From NCBI GenBank assembly GCA_049515135.1, contig JBEKUJ010000002.1, forward strand, positions 186,001-250,000: a stretch of 64,000 nucleotides of DNA, given 5' to 3'. Of the stretch, positions 33,201 to 41,014 are shown piece by piece. The translations under genes were made by a program, and so were the position numbers. Under the pieces are notes generated by a model. The model was not told where the DNA came from. It saw only the letters and a list, made by a program, of their open reading frames with translations, and searched no databases. Within the stretch, counting starts at the first letter, position 1, and each line of letters opens with the position of its first letter. Source of the stretch: Fen-1364 sp049515135. Its GTDB lineage: Bacteria; Spirochaetota; Spirochaetia; SZUA-6; Fen-1364.

Positions 33201-34415
33201 AAGATCGGCGCGGATGATGGAGCCGATGAACTTCCTGCCGGCGCCGGTTGTGGCGACCCCCGTGACCGCCAGGACGGCGCCGCTCCTGTGCGCAAAGTCT
33301 TCCATTGCCTCGCAGAGAGCCTGCACTGCCGTCAGCGGGGAGCCGAGGGTGCGGGTATAAAAGCCGGCCACCGGCTCCCGGTCCTCTCCAATGAGCATGG
33401 CTTTCGTGGATGTGGAGCCGACGTCGATGCCGAGGCAGACAGACAGCTCGCTGGCCCGTCCGCCGCCAAACTCCTCCACCTCCACGGGGTGAGCCCGGGA
33501 ATGCGTCCCCGCCTGGAACAGGCGTGTCTCCCTGTTACGGGATTGGTCCTCATCATCACAGGGGAGCGGAGGATAGTAGTAGTCCTTCTTCTCCAGCGTC
33601 GGGGCAAGGAGCCCATCCGGGTCAATGGAAGCCGGAGAGGCCTGCTCAGCGTGCTCCCCCGCGCAGAACGCCGCGCCGATGGCCACCGCCATCGACCCGT
33701 ACCGGCTGACTTCCAGCGTGACGCCCAGGACCAGCTCCAGATGCGCGCGGACCGCGCAGTTCAACGAGACCCCGCCGGTGAAGACGGCCGGCGTGTCCAG
33801 AGGTTCCCCATGAGCAAGCGTGTCCGCAATTGTCTGGGCGACTCCCTTGCACAGGCCGTCGCAGATCTCAGGAAGCGAGTAGCCTTCCTGCTGCGCATGG
33901 ACGAGGTCGGTGCGTGCGAAGACGGCGCACCTGGTGGAGATCCTTGGGGGAGTCGATGTGCTGGCGCGGGCCTTCAGGTCAAGCTCCTGCACCCCGGCAA
34001 AGCCGAGGCGCCGCGCCTGCTGATCCAGGAAGCTCCCCGTCCCGGCCGCGCATGATGAGTTGGAACGTGTTCCGAGATACTGGCCCTGCGCGCCGAGCCG
34101 GATGAGGACGAACTTCTCTCCCCCCACGTGCAGTATCGAGCGGGCGCCGGGAAAAAGACGCCGGCTGGCGGCGATCAGTGCGACCTGCGAATCAACGGGA
34201 CGAACGCCTCGAATGAGTGAAGCAGCTGATGGAGTGCAGCCGACGGCCGCAACAAGCGCTGATCCAAGCCCCGCGAGCTGGCCGCGAAGGGTTTCGCGGA
34301 CTTTCCCTCCATGGAGGCCATATGCCGCACAGAGCACTCTCCCGTCGCGGCTGACGAGCGCCGTGGAGATAGAGACCGAGCCGATGTCGACACCCAGGAA
34401 AGCAGCGTCCGGCAC
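30195..34415 (-). CDS. Giant acyl-CoA dehydratase activase-related protein (two ASKHA domains, DUF2229, HGD-D-like)
   Basis: A 1406-residue protein from GTG 34415 with GGGAGG upstream. Two BadF/HgdC-type ATPase domains come first: one begins at residue ~7 (Gly-Val-Asp-Ile-Gly-Ser), the second near 325 (Gly-Ile-Asp-Val-Gly-Ser-Thr-Ser). Each has the iron-sulfur cysteines in Cys-Ala-Ala-Gly-Thr-Gly-Ser-Phe and Arg-Cys-Ala-Val-Phe. A Cys-x2-Cys-x3-Cys segment leads into a DUF2229 region, then a domain like the 2-hydroxyacyl-CoA dehydratase alpha/beta subunit runs to the end. Family activases use ATP to send low-potential electrons to dehydratases. The target of these fused forms is unknown. The iron-sulfur centre implies anaerobic function. 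Confidence 0.88.
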   Translation of the reverse strand: MPDAAFLGVDIGSVSISTALVSRDGRVLCAAYGLHGGKVRETLRGQLAGLGSALVAAVGCTPSAASLIRGVRPVDSQVALIAASRRLFPGARSILHVGGEKFVLIRLGAQGQYLGTRSNSSCAAGTGSFLDQQARRLGFAGVQELDLKARASTSTPPRISTRCAVFARTDLVHAQQEGYSLPEICDGLCKGVAQTIADTLAHGEPLDTPAVFTGGVSLNCAVRAHLELVLGVTLEVSRYGSMAVAIGAAFCAGEHAEQASPASIDPDGLLAPTLEKKDYYYPPLPCDDEDQSRNRETRLFQAGTHSRAHPVEVEEFGGGRASELSVCLGIDVGSTSTKAMLIGEDREPVAGFYTRTLGSPLTAVQALCEAMEDFAHRSGAVLAVTGVATTGAGRKFIGSIIRADLVIDEITAHARAAYSLDPDIDTIIEIGGQDAKFTTMRDGMVTFSHMNTVCAAGTGSFLEEQAARLGCELSDYSRRVRGARAPLSSDRCAVFMERDINNFLSQGFSSDEILAAALYSVRENYLQKVARGASIGKKVAFQGATARNRALVAVFQQGLGAPVLVSRYCHLAGALGAALLLSQGNRATTTFPGFPALRGNIPVRSETCQLCANACRLRTVLVGGDEVAYGFLCGRDYNVGRFVDRNRSGFDLMKERRKAFKQEGPAPQPTGPVIGVPAALGLYADLPFWKAFFSSLGLRVVTSEGLKDAIEEGRKAHGADFCAPLAALRGHVDYLLSRADWIFLPVQLEEARRGSRLPRVYCYYTQYSAALACSDPRQRRRCLMPNLSWTRRPKRTLSELHAMLVAIGLAGLSHARVNRAFRDACVARERAIAGLQQRFREELARSDGPAVVLLGRPYNVLSPEMSKGIPELFAAQGVKTFSQDMVPYGQSDVEEIAPLLEQVHWHHAARILEVACVVANTPGLYSVYLTSFKCSPDSIAVEYFRRLMDARGKPYLVLQLDDHDSTLGYETRIEAGVVSFRNHRARTRRLTPVKSPLPFNPRLSAKLDGRTLLFPVWDPIVNPLLAACLRREGVDARVLDEDPLVIRKAMRHNTGQCIPLNVIAEEAMQYVESHGLDPARTALWMARSLLSCNIGMFPPYIKSLMEARGGGMERVQVFAGSAFYLDFSLRASINAYRAYLAGGLLRRLGCRLRPYETEPGATDRAMSQSLEILLPAFEGSSSMDDALRRAASLFTGIRTEGANRPKVAIFGDFYVRDNDIMNQGLISCLEDAGGEVITTSYTEYVRIVARSYFRKWREAGEYVASYRYRALWKLVQSLGGAYRRHFEPILGKEPPIADDDPELIMREFGVRSEHAGESFDNLLKVHHLAAAYPDLALFVQASPAFCCPSLVTEAMGRDIERLTGVPVVSITYDGTGQYRNDAVVPYLRYAAGRARASLRLPPERSA

Positions 34416-34445
34416 GGCAGCCTCCCGGCTTGAGCTCAGATCCTG

Positions 34446-35024
34446 CTAATAGTTCTCCGCCAGCAGCTCATAAAAGCTCTGGGGATGCCTGCATGCGGGG
34501 CATTCCTTCGGCGGCTCCGGGCCCTCGAAGATATAGCCGCAATTGATGCAGTGCCATCGCACCACAGACTTCTTCTTGAATACCTCGCCGTTGACCACAT
34601 TGTCCATGAGCTTGCGGTAGCGGGACTCATGGAACTTCTCGGCCTTGGCCACCTGCTCGAACGACCGCGCGACCTCGGGGAAGCCTTCTTCCCGGGCTGT
34701 CTTTCCGAACGCAGGATACAGGATGGTCCATTCCTCCTGCTCCCCCGCCGCTGCAGCTTCCAGGTTTGTCTTCGTGTCCCTGATTGCGCCTGACGGATAC
34801 ATGGCGGTGACCTCAAGGCCCCCGCCCTCGAGGTGGGAAAAGAACACCTTGGCGTGCTCTTTCTCGTTGTCCGCCGTCTCCAGGAAGATGTTCGAGATCT
34901 GCTGGAAGCCCTGTTCCCGCGCAGCGCTGGCAAAGTACGTGTAACGGTTTCGCGCCTGCGACTCTCCTGCAAAAGCCTTGAGGAGGTTCTGCTCGGTCTT
35001 GGTTCCCTTGATCGATTTGGCCAT
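34446..35024 (-). CDS. Rubrerythrin
   Basis: A peroxide-scavenging diiron protein of anaerobes. 192 residues from ATG 35024 behind GGAGGAA. The N-terminal four-helix bundle carries the Glu-x-x-His ligand sets (Phe-Ala-Gly-Glu-Ser-Gln-Ala-Arg-Asn-Arg-Tyr; Asp-Asn-Glu-Lys-Glu-His-Ala; Glu-Lys-Phe-His-Glu). The C-terminal rubredoxin-like centre has Cys-Ile-Asn-Cys-Gly and Cys-Pro-Ala-Cys. It is divergent from ppdK and 21 bases downstream of nothing else on its strand, so it is probably monocistronic or leads into the activase gene 30 bases later. Both neighbours are consistent with protecting oxygen-sensitive iron-sulfur enzymes. Confidence 0.93.
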   Translation of the reverse strand: MAKSIKGTKTEQNLLKAFAGESQARNRYTYFASAAREQGFQQISNIFLETADNEKEHAKVFFSHLEGGGLEVTAMYPSGAIRDTKTNLEAAAAGEQEEWTILYPAFGKTAREEGFPEVARSFEQVAKAEKFHESRYRKLMDNVVNGEVFKKKSVVRWHCINCGYIFEGPEPPKECPACRHPQSFYELLAENY

Positions 35025-35188
35025 AGTCAATTTCCTCCATAGTGAAAGGGGGCAGAGCAACCCCCAAATGCTCTCAAGACAGGCGCGGCTTGACTTAGCG
35101 TGATCCTTCGGGGTATTGATTAGGCTATCACAACTTGCTACATCATGCAATCCAGGCAGTTCAATCGTAAAGAAAGGGGCGGTCGAAA

Positions 35189-38110
35189 ATGAGCGCAGCG
35201 AAGTACGTCTATCTTTTCGGCGGCGGAAGGGCCGACGGCAATGAGAAGATGAAGAACCTCCTCGGAGGCAAGGGAGCCAACCTGGCAGAGATGGCAGGAC
35301 ATCCCGATCTGCGCCTCCCTGTCCCCGCGGGTTTCACTATCACCACCGAGGTGTGCACTCACTTCTTCCAGAACAAGGGGAAACACCCCGCGGGCCTGGA
35401 TCAACAGGTGGCCACCGGCCTGGCTCATATCGAAAAAATCATGAGCCACAAGTTCGGGGACCCGGTCAACCCGCTCCTGGTCTCGGTCCGCTCGGGCGCG
35501 CGCAAGTCGATGCCCGGCATGATGGAGACCGTCCTGAACGTCGGCCTGAATGAAAAAACCGCTGAGGCAATCATCAAGGCCACCGGCAATCCGCGCTTCG
35601 TGTATGATGCGTACCGACGTCTCATCCAGATGTATTCCGACGTTGTCATGGAAAAGGCTGAAGGAATCGAGCCCGCAGAGGGAATGGGCGTCCGCCAGCA
35701 GCTGGAGCGGGAGCTGGAAAAGATGAAACGCGCAAAAGGCGCAAAGCAGGACACCGACCTGAGCGCGGATGACCTGAAGAGCCTCATCAGGATCTACAAG
35801 GCAAAGGTGCGGGAAGTGCTGGGCAAGGACTTCCCGGAGGACCCCAAGGAGCAGCTGTGGGGAGGGATCCGGGCGGTCTTCCAGAGCTGGAACGGCAAGC
35901 GGGCAATCTCTTACCGGCGCATCGAGGGGATCCCCGACGAATGGGGGACCGCCGTCACCGTGCAGTCCATGGTGTTCGGAAACATGGGAAACGACTCAGG
36001 AACGGGCGTGGCGTTCACCCGCAACCCTGCCACCGGGGAAAACCTGTTCTACGGGGAATGGCTCCCGAATGCCCAGGGTGAGGACGTTGTAGCCGGAATC
36101 CGCACCCCCTACCCCATCAACGAGGCGGGAAAAAGCGAGCACACGGCCGGCCTCCCCTCCCTGGAAAAGCAGTTCTCGAAAATCTACGCAGACCTGCATG
36201 CCATCGAGCTTCGCCTGGAAAGGCACTACCATGACATGCTGGACCTCGAGTTCACGATTGAAAAGGGCAAGCTCTGGATGCTGCAGTGCCGGGTGGGCAA
36301 GAGGAATGGCCCCGCCGCGGTGCGCATGGCAATTGAGATGGTCAAGGAGAAGCTCACCAGCGCGGAGGAAGCAGTGACGCGCATCACCCCTGCCCAGCTT
36401 GACGAGCTACTGCACCCCATCATCGATCCCGCAAAGGAATCGGCGGCTACGGTGCTTGCCAAGGGCCTCCCTGCCGGTCCCGGGGGAGCGGTCGGGCAGG
36501 TCGTCCTCACTGCGAATGATGCTGTTGAATGGACCAGGCAGGGCAAGAAGGTCATCCTGGTCCGGGAGGAAACCAACCCCGAAGACGTGGAAGGCATGCG
36601 GGCGGCGGAAGGGATCCTGACCGCGCGGGGTGGCATGACCTCTCATGCCGCGCTGGTTGCGCGCGGCTGGGGCAAGTGCTGTATTGTCGGGGCCGGCGAG
36701 GTGAAGGTGGAGATGGACAAGCGCCAGGTCACCATGAAGGGTACCGTGCTGCGGGAAGGAGACTGGCTCTCTTTGAACGGCACGAAAGGAAACGTGTATT
36801 CAGGAGCGCTTCCCCTGATCAAGGCGGCAGGTGAGAACCCCAACTTCGTCGCCTTCATGACCATGTGCGACAAGGTGAAGAAGCTGGGCGTGCGCACAAA
36901 CGCCGACAACCCGCAGGACGCAAAGAGGGCCCGTGAGTTCGGGGCCGAAGGAATCGGGCTTTTCCGCTTTGAGCACATGTTTTATGGCGAAGGGTCCGAC
37001 AAGCCGCTGTTCCTTCTGCGCAGGATGATCGTGTCCAAGACCGAGGCGGAAAGGCGCCGGGCGCTGGAGGAGCTCTTCCCATTCATGAAGGAAGACGTCA
37101 AGAAGACCATGGAGGTCATGGACGGGCTGCCGGTGACTTTCCGGTTCCTGGACCCTCCCCTTCACGAGTTCGTTCCCAACCGTGCCGACGAGCGCCAGAA
37201 GCTGGCGGCTGACCTGGGGATCAGCACGGAGGAGTTCAACACACGGGCCGACAACCTGCACGAATCCAACCCCATGATGGGCCACCGCGGCGTCCGCCTG
37301 GGGATTTCCTATCCCGAGATGACGGAAGTCCAGACCCAGGCCATCCTGGAAGCGGCCGCTGAGCTCATCCAGGCCGGAAAGAACGCGAAGCCCGAGATCA
37401 TGATCCCTGTCACCTCTGTCATGACGGAAATTGTTGACCAGAAAAAGCTCATCGAGAGGGTCTACGACAAGGTCATTGCCAAGTTCGGCATGCCCAAGTC
37501 GAAGCTTCCCCTGATCGTCGGCACCATGATCGAGATCCCCCGCGCATGTGTCACGGCGGACAAGTTTGCCAGCGTGTGCGAGTTCTTCTCCTTCGGCACC
37601 AACGACCTGACCCAGATGGGGTTCGGGTTCTCCCGGGATGATATCGGGAGCTTCGTTCCCAAGTACATCGAAAAGAAGATCCTTCCTGCTGACCCGTTCC
37701 AGACCCTGGACCAGGAAGGGATCGGGGAGCTGATCCGCATGGGGATCACCAAGGGCCGCTCGGTGAAGCCCACGCTGAAGATCGGCATCTGCGGTGAGCA
37801 CGGCGGAGACCCCGAATCGGTGAAGTTCTGCCACAAGGTGGGCATGAACTATGTGTCCTGCTCCCCTTACCGCGTGCCGCTGGCAAAGCTGGCAGCAGCC
37901 CAGGAAGCCGTAGCGGACTCAGCGCAGAAAAAGCCGGCGGCAAAGGCCGCGCCTGCCGCCCGGAAGGCGGCTGCGAAAAAGGCGCCCGCAAAAAAGGCGC
38001 CCGCAAAGAAAGCCCCGGCAAGGAAGGCGCCGGCAAGAAAAGCGGCCAAGAAGACGGCTGCCAAGAAGCCCGCTGCGCGCAAGGCGAAAGCCAAGGGAAA
38101 GAGAAGGTAG
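35189..38110 (+). CDS. ppdK: Pyruvate, phosphate dikinase with histone-H1-like C-terminal tail
   Basis: Interconverts pyruvate + ATP + Pi and PEP + AMP + PPi. Residues 1-~905 are a standard PPDK: the ATP-grasp opening Gly-Gly-Lys-Gly-Ala-Asn-Leu-Ala-Glu-Met, the phospho-histidine in Gly-Gly-Met-Thr-Ser-His-Ala (His486), and the C-terminal barrel with Gly-Ile-Cys-Gly-Glu-His-Gly (Cys868). The last ~63 residues are outside the family: almost only Ala, Lys, Pro and Arg in repeats of Lys-Lys-Ala-Pro-Ala, ending in Lys-Gly-Lys-Arg-Arg. Codon use continues smoothly with no frameshift. A strong terminator follows 16 bases after the stop. Confidence 0.95.
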   Translation: MSAAKYVYLFGGGRADGNEKMKNLLGGKGANLAEMAGHPDLRLPVPAGFTITTEVCTHFFQNKGKHPAGLDQQVATGLAHIEKIMSHKFGDPVNPLLVSVRSGARKSMPGMMETVLNVGLNEKTAEAIIKATGNPRFVYDAYRRLIQMYSDVVMEKAEGIEPAEGMGVRQQLERELEKMKRAKGAKQDTDLSADDLKSLIRIYKAKVREVLGKDFPEDPKEQLWGGIRAVFQSWNGKRAISYRRIEGIPDEWGTAVTVQSMVFGNMGNDSGTGVAFTRNPATGENLFYGEWLPNAQGEDVVAGIRTPYPINEAGKSEHTAGLPSLEKQFSKIYADLHAIELRLERHYHDMLDLEFTIEKGKLWMLQCRVGKRNGPAAVRMAIEMVKEKLTSAEEAVTRITPAQLDELLHPIIDPAKESAATVLAKGLPAGPGGAVGQVVLTANDAVEWTRQGKKVILVREETNPEDVEGMRAAEGILTARGGMTSHAALVARGWGKCCIVGAGEVKVEMDKRQVTMKGTVLREGDWLSLNGTKGNVYSGALPLIKAAGENPNFVAFMTMCDKVKKLGVRTNADNPQDAKRAREFGAEGIGLFRFEHMFYGEGSDKPLFLLRRMIVSKTEAERRRALEELFPFMKEDVKKTMEVMDGLPVTFRFLDPPLHEFVPNRADERQKLAADLGISTEEFNTRADNLHESNPMMGHRGVRLGISYPEMTEVQTQAILEAAAELIQAGKNAKPEIMIPVTSVMTEIVDQKKLIERVYDKVIAKFGMPKSKLPLIVGTMIEIPRACVTADKFASVCEFFSFGTNDLTQMGFGFSRDDIGSFVPKYIEKKILPADPFQTLDQEGIGELIRMGITKGRSVKPTLKIGICGEHGGDPESVKFCHKVGMNYVSCSPYRVPLAKLAAAQEAVADSAQKKPAAKAAPAARKAAAKKAPAKKAPAKKAPARKAPARKAAKKTAAKKPAARKAKAKGKRR

Positions 38111-38125
38111 CACCTGTCGGAATAC

Positions 38126-38157
38126 AAGCCCCGCTCAAAGAGCGGGGCTTTTTATTT
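38126..38157 (+). terminator. Strong rho-independent terminator after ppdK
   Basis: AAGCCCCGCTC, AAA loop, GAGCGGGGCTT followed by TTTATTT. Perfect 11-base stem with T-run. Confidence 0.92.
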
Positions 38158-38188
38158 CGCGGGGTTCTGGTATATTGCCGCAAGAAGC

Positions 38189-38935
38189 ATGCGCAACTAT
38201 CCACCCCTGAAGTCCATGAGCCAGGCTGCCCACACAAGCGTCGTAAAGGACATCTTCACGACAGCGCACGAGAGGTATGACTTTCTCAATCATTTTCTCA
38301 GCCTGCGGCGTGACGTGGGGTGGCGGCGGTTCACAGTGGAAAAGATGCGATTTCCGGCAGACGGGCGGTTCCTGGATGTGGCGACCGGCACCGCGGACCT
38401 CGCTCTTGAGGCTGCGGCCCGGCACCCCCGGCTCCGCGTGACCGGAGTAGACTTCGCTGAGCCAATGCTGGAGATAGGAAGAAGGAAGGTGGAGGACTGC
38501 GGCCTTGCTGATCGGATCACGCTCCTCTTGGCGGACGCCCTTGCCCTTCCCTTTCCCGATGCCGTCTTCGACGTGACGGCAATCGCGTTCGGGATGCGGA
38601 ACATCCCGGACAAGCGCGCGGCGCTGCGCGAGATGGCGCGCGTCACCGTCCCCGGCGGCCAGGTCATGGTGCTGGAGATGACGTTCGCTCCCGCGCGCGC
38701 TTTCCGAGCGATCTACGGAATCTACCTCTCCCGCATCCTTCCCCGTATGGCCAGGCTCCTCGCCACCAACGGCGGCGCCTACTCGTACCTTGCGGATTCC
38801 ATCCGCGGCTTCCCGACCCCGGAGAGCTTCCGGGAACTGATGAGCGCTGCGGGGCTGCAGGACGTCGTGTACCACGGTCTTACCTTCGGCGCCGCATATC
38901 TGCACGTCGGACGCGCCAGGGGAGCCGGCACATGA
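38189..38935 (+). CDS. menG: Demethylmenaquinone methyltransferase (UbiE/MenG family)
   Basis: A SAM-dependent C-methyltransferase completing menaquinone. 248 residues if started at 38189 (AAGAAG upstream); an in-frame ATG at 38216 is also possible. Motifs: Tyr-Asp-Phe-Leu-Asn-His near the start, SAM motif Asp-Val-Ala-Thr-Gly-Thr-Ala-Asp-Leu-Ala, Val-Asp-Phe-Ala-Glu-Pro-Met-Leu, and Ala-Phe-Gly-Met-Arg-Asn. A TATATT box lies 12 bases before the first ATG, just after the ppdK terminator. Its stop overlaps the polyprenyl synthase start (ATGA). With complex I next door, menaquinone is the likely electron carrier. Confidence 0.9.
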   Translation: MRNYPPLKSMSQAAHTSVVKDIFTTAHERYDFLNHFLSLRRDVGWRRFTVEKMRFPADGRFLDVATGTADLALEAAARHPRLRVTGVDFAEPMLEIGRRKVEDCGLADRITLLLADALALPFPDAVFDVTAIAFGMRNIPDKRAALREMARVTVPGGQVMVLEMTFAPARAFRAIYGIYLSRILPRMARLLATNGGAYSYLADSIRGFPTPESFRELMSAAGLQDVVYHGLTFGAAYLHVGRARGAGT

Positions 38936-39789
38936 CCCTGGAGAAGGTGTTCGAACCGCTCCACGACGACATGAAGGCAGTCGACGTCGAGCTGAAGGCT
39001 CTCATGAAACGCGTCGGCTCGGAGATGGATCCCAGCCGGAACAGGCTCGGAATCCTGGGCGGGATCGTGCAGCACCCCTTCGCCGTTCCCGGCAAGAGAA
39101 TCCGGCCCGCAATGGTGCTGCTCCTCTACCGAGCGCTGGGCGCCACCGCGGACGACGATTCACTGGTCTCCCTGGCCGCGGCTGTCGAGGTGCTCCACGC
39201 CGCGTCCCTTGTCCACGACGACGTCATTGACGGCGCGGATTCCCGGCGCCACCAGGTGAGCCTGAACAAGAGATTCGGAAACAGGATAGCGGTGCTTGCA
39301 GGGGACATCCTGTACACGCATTTTTTCACCCTCATTACCGGGCTGTCCCGAATCGATGCCCGAAAACGCTTTGAGCTGCTGGACGTCTTCCTGGAGACGA
39401 CCAAGGCCATGTGCATGGGTGAGATTCTTGCTCAGGAGGCCAGGTCCGCCCACCGGCCTCTCACCTTCGACGTCTACAAGGAGATCGCCACCGACAAGAC
39501 GGCGGTGCTTTTTTCCGCGTGCTGCAGAACCGCGGCCCTGCTGGGAGAGGCCCCAAAGGCCATGATCGCCACGGTGGGCCGCCTGGGCCTCGATTTCGGC
39601 CTCTCCTTCCAGATGATCGATGATGTCATGGACCAGGACCACGGACTGGAATCCGCGGTCGATCTTCTGTCAAAAGCCCTCGGACACGCCGAAAGCGCGC
39701 GTGCAGGCATCGACACCCTTCCTGATTCCATATACCGCAAAACGCTTCACGATCTGCTCGATTACGTGATTGCGCAAGCGATTCCTTGA
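38932..39789 (+). CDS. Polyprenyl diphosphate synthase (menaquinone side chain)
   Basis: Builds the isoprenoid tail. 285 residues, overlapping menG by four bases. Both aspartate-rich motifs are present: Asp-Asp-Val-Ile-Asp (96-100) and Asp-Asp-Val-Met-Asp (230-234). Gly-Lys-Arg-Ile-Arg-Pro (54-59) binds pyrophosphate. The chain length is not readable with certainty; adjacency to menG argues for the menaquinone tail (heptaprenyl/octaprenyl type). The second motif is the DDxxD variant. It ends inside the -35 box of the nuo promoter. Confidence 0.9.
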   Translation: MTLEKVFEPLHDDMKAVDVELKALMKRVGSEMDPSRNRLGILGGIVQHPFAVPGKRIRPAMVLLLYRALGATADDDSLVSLAAAVEVLHAASLVHDDVIDGADSRRHQVSLNKRFGNRIAVLAGDILYTHFFTLITGLSRIDARKRFELLDVFLETTKAMCMGEILAQEARSAHRPLTFDVYKEIATDKTAVLFSACCRTAALLGEAPKAMIATVGRLGLDFGLSFQMIDDVMDQDHGLESAVDLLSKALGHAESARAGIDTLPDSIYRKTLHDLLDYVIAQAIP

Positions 39790-39814
39790 CTCCTCGTCTC
39801 TGCGTGAATAGATT
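39786..39814 (+). promoter_or_regulatory. Sigma-70-type promoter, nuo operon
   Basis: TTGACT (39786-39791), 17 bases, TAGATT (39809-39814), predicting a start near 39821 and a ~100-base leader before nuoA. Confidence 0.55.
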
Positions 39815-39826
39815 TTATGCGATTAC

Positions 39827-39895
39827 CGTCACGGCTTCCCCGTGACGCCGTCGAACGTCGATTTGTCACGGCACCGACGTGACACTGACCGTCAC
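39827..39895 (+). promoter_or_regulatory. Cluster of five GTCAC/GTGAC motifs with hairpins in the nuo leader
   Basis: CGTCACGG (39827) pairs with CCGTGACG (39840-39847) around CTTCC. GTCACGG (39865), CGTGAC (39878) and GTCAC (39891) follow and can pair in alternative ways. It is not a CRP/FNR site (spacing wrong). It may be an operator array or a switchable leader RNA. Confidence 0.5.
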
Positions 39896-39923
39896 AGCTG
39901 TCGCTGTGGCCTGCGGAGAAAAG

Positions 39924-40328
39924 ATGAGCGCACTGCTGTCGCTGGCTGCTTACCTCGCCGTCGTTGTCGTGCTCGTCGGGCTTCTCATGGTGGTGACCCA
40001 CCTGTCGGGTGAGCGCCATTCGCAGAGGGGCACCACCGATCCCTATGAATCGGGCGTGACGCCGACGGGTTCCGCTCGGCTTCGTTTCTCCGCCGACTTC
40101 TACCTTGTGTCCATGTTCTTCGTCATCTTCGATGTCTCGGCAGTCTTCCTCTTCGCGTGGGCCGTTGCCGTTCGTGATCTGGGCTGGACGGGCTACACGG
40201 CCATCCTCGTGTTCATGATAGAGACGGTTGCAGGGCTCGCGTACCTGTGGCGGATGGGCGCATTCGCCTGGGGAGCGCGAAGGCTGAAAGAGCACCGTGA
40301 AAGGCATGGAGTGAGCAGTGCGCAGTGA
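39924..40328 (+). CDS. nuoA: NADH-quinone oxidoreductase subunit A
   Basis: A 134-residue membrane subunit of complex I. ATG 39924 has GGAGAAAAG upstream; the GTG at 39879 would place the start inside the leader motifs. Three membrane helices are apparent, with the conserved Asp-Pro-Tyr-Glu-Ser-Gly and Phe-Val-Ile-Phe-Asp-Val-Ser segments between and within helices. First gene of a 13-gene operon. nuoB starts eleven bases before its end. Confidence 0.9.
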   Translation: MSALLSLAAYLAVVVVLVGLLMVVTHLSGERHSQRGTTDPYESGVTPTGSARLRFSADFYLVSMFFVIFDVSAVFLFAWAVAVRDLGWTGYTAILVFMIETVAGLAYLWRMGAFAWGARRLKEHRERHGVSSAQ

Positions 40329-40917
40329 ACCCGGCAACGTGCGGGCATCCACCTACGGAGACCTCTACATGGCCCGCAGGGCCGACCTCCTTGCGTGGAG
40401 CAGGAAATACTCGATCTGGCCCTTCAATTTCGGCCTCTCCTGCTGCTACGTGGAAATGGCGACATCCATCACGAGCAAGTACGACATAGCTCGGTTCGGG
40501 TCGGAGATCATCCGCGGCTCTCCCCGGGAGGCGGACCTGATGGTGGTTGCAGGCACCGTCTTCGTGAAGATGGCCCCCCTGGTCCTGCACATGTATGAGC
40601 AGATGATGGAGCCGCGATGGGTCATCTGCATGGGCTCCTGCGCGGGCTCGGGAGGCATGTACGACATCTACAGCGTCGTGCAGGGCGTGGACACCTTCCT
40701 TCCCGTGGACGTATACGTGCAGGGCTGCCCGCCGAGCCCGGATGCATTCATGCGCGGCCTTGTCCTCCTGGGAGAGGCAGTTGCAAGTGAGAAGCGGCCG
40801 CTTTCGTGGCTCGTAGGACCGCAAGGTGTCGTCCGGTCCGCCAAGCCGTCCCTGAGGGACGCCATGAGGACCGAACGGCAGAAGCAGACGGATCTCAGAT
40901 CGCCGGACGGCCTGTAG
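40318..40917 (+). CDS. nuoB: NADH-quinone oxidoreductase subunit B
   Basis: Carries iron-sulfur cluster N2, the last before quinone. 199 residues from a GTG overlapping nuoA. The ligands are the tandem Cys42-Cys43 in Leu-Ser-Cys-Cys-Tyr, Cys108 in Gly-Ser-Cys-Ala-Gly, and Cys137 in Gln-Gly-Cys-Pro-Pro. Peripheral arm, membrane junction. The gap of 97 bases to nuoCD is one of two sizeable gaps in the operon. Confidence 0.95.
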   Translation: MRSEPGNVRASTYGDLYMARRADLLAWSRKYSIWPFNFGLSCCYVEMATSITSKYDIARFGSEIIRGSPREADLMVVAGTVFVKMAPLVLHMYEQMMEPRWVICMGSCAGSGGMYDIYSVVQGVDTFLPVDVYVQGCPPSPDAFMRGLVLLGEAVASEKRPLSWLVGPQGVVRSAKPSLRDAMRTERQKQTDLRSPDGL

Positions 40918-40976
40918 GCGGCTATGAGGTTGTCGGGCTTTGGAACGACTTCGACAGGCAGATTTGACTGCCGGAA

Positions 40977-40993
40977 ACCGCCCTTCGGGCGGT
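40977..40993 (+). repeat. GC hairpin in the nuoB-nuoCD gap
   Basis: ACCGCCC, TTC, GGGCGGT. 7-base perfect stem, no T-run; 22 bases before the nuoCD start. Confidence 0.55.
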
Positions 40994-41014
40994 GTGGCCC
41001 AGGGGAGAAAGTGG

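Noticed and set aside
39878..39895. CRP/FNR-type operator
   Set aside because: The GTGA and TCAC halves are nine bases apart instead of six, and the flanking T/A positions do not fit.
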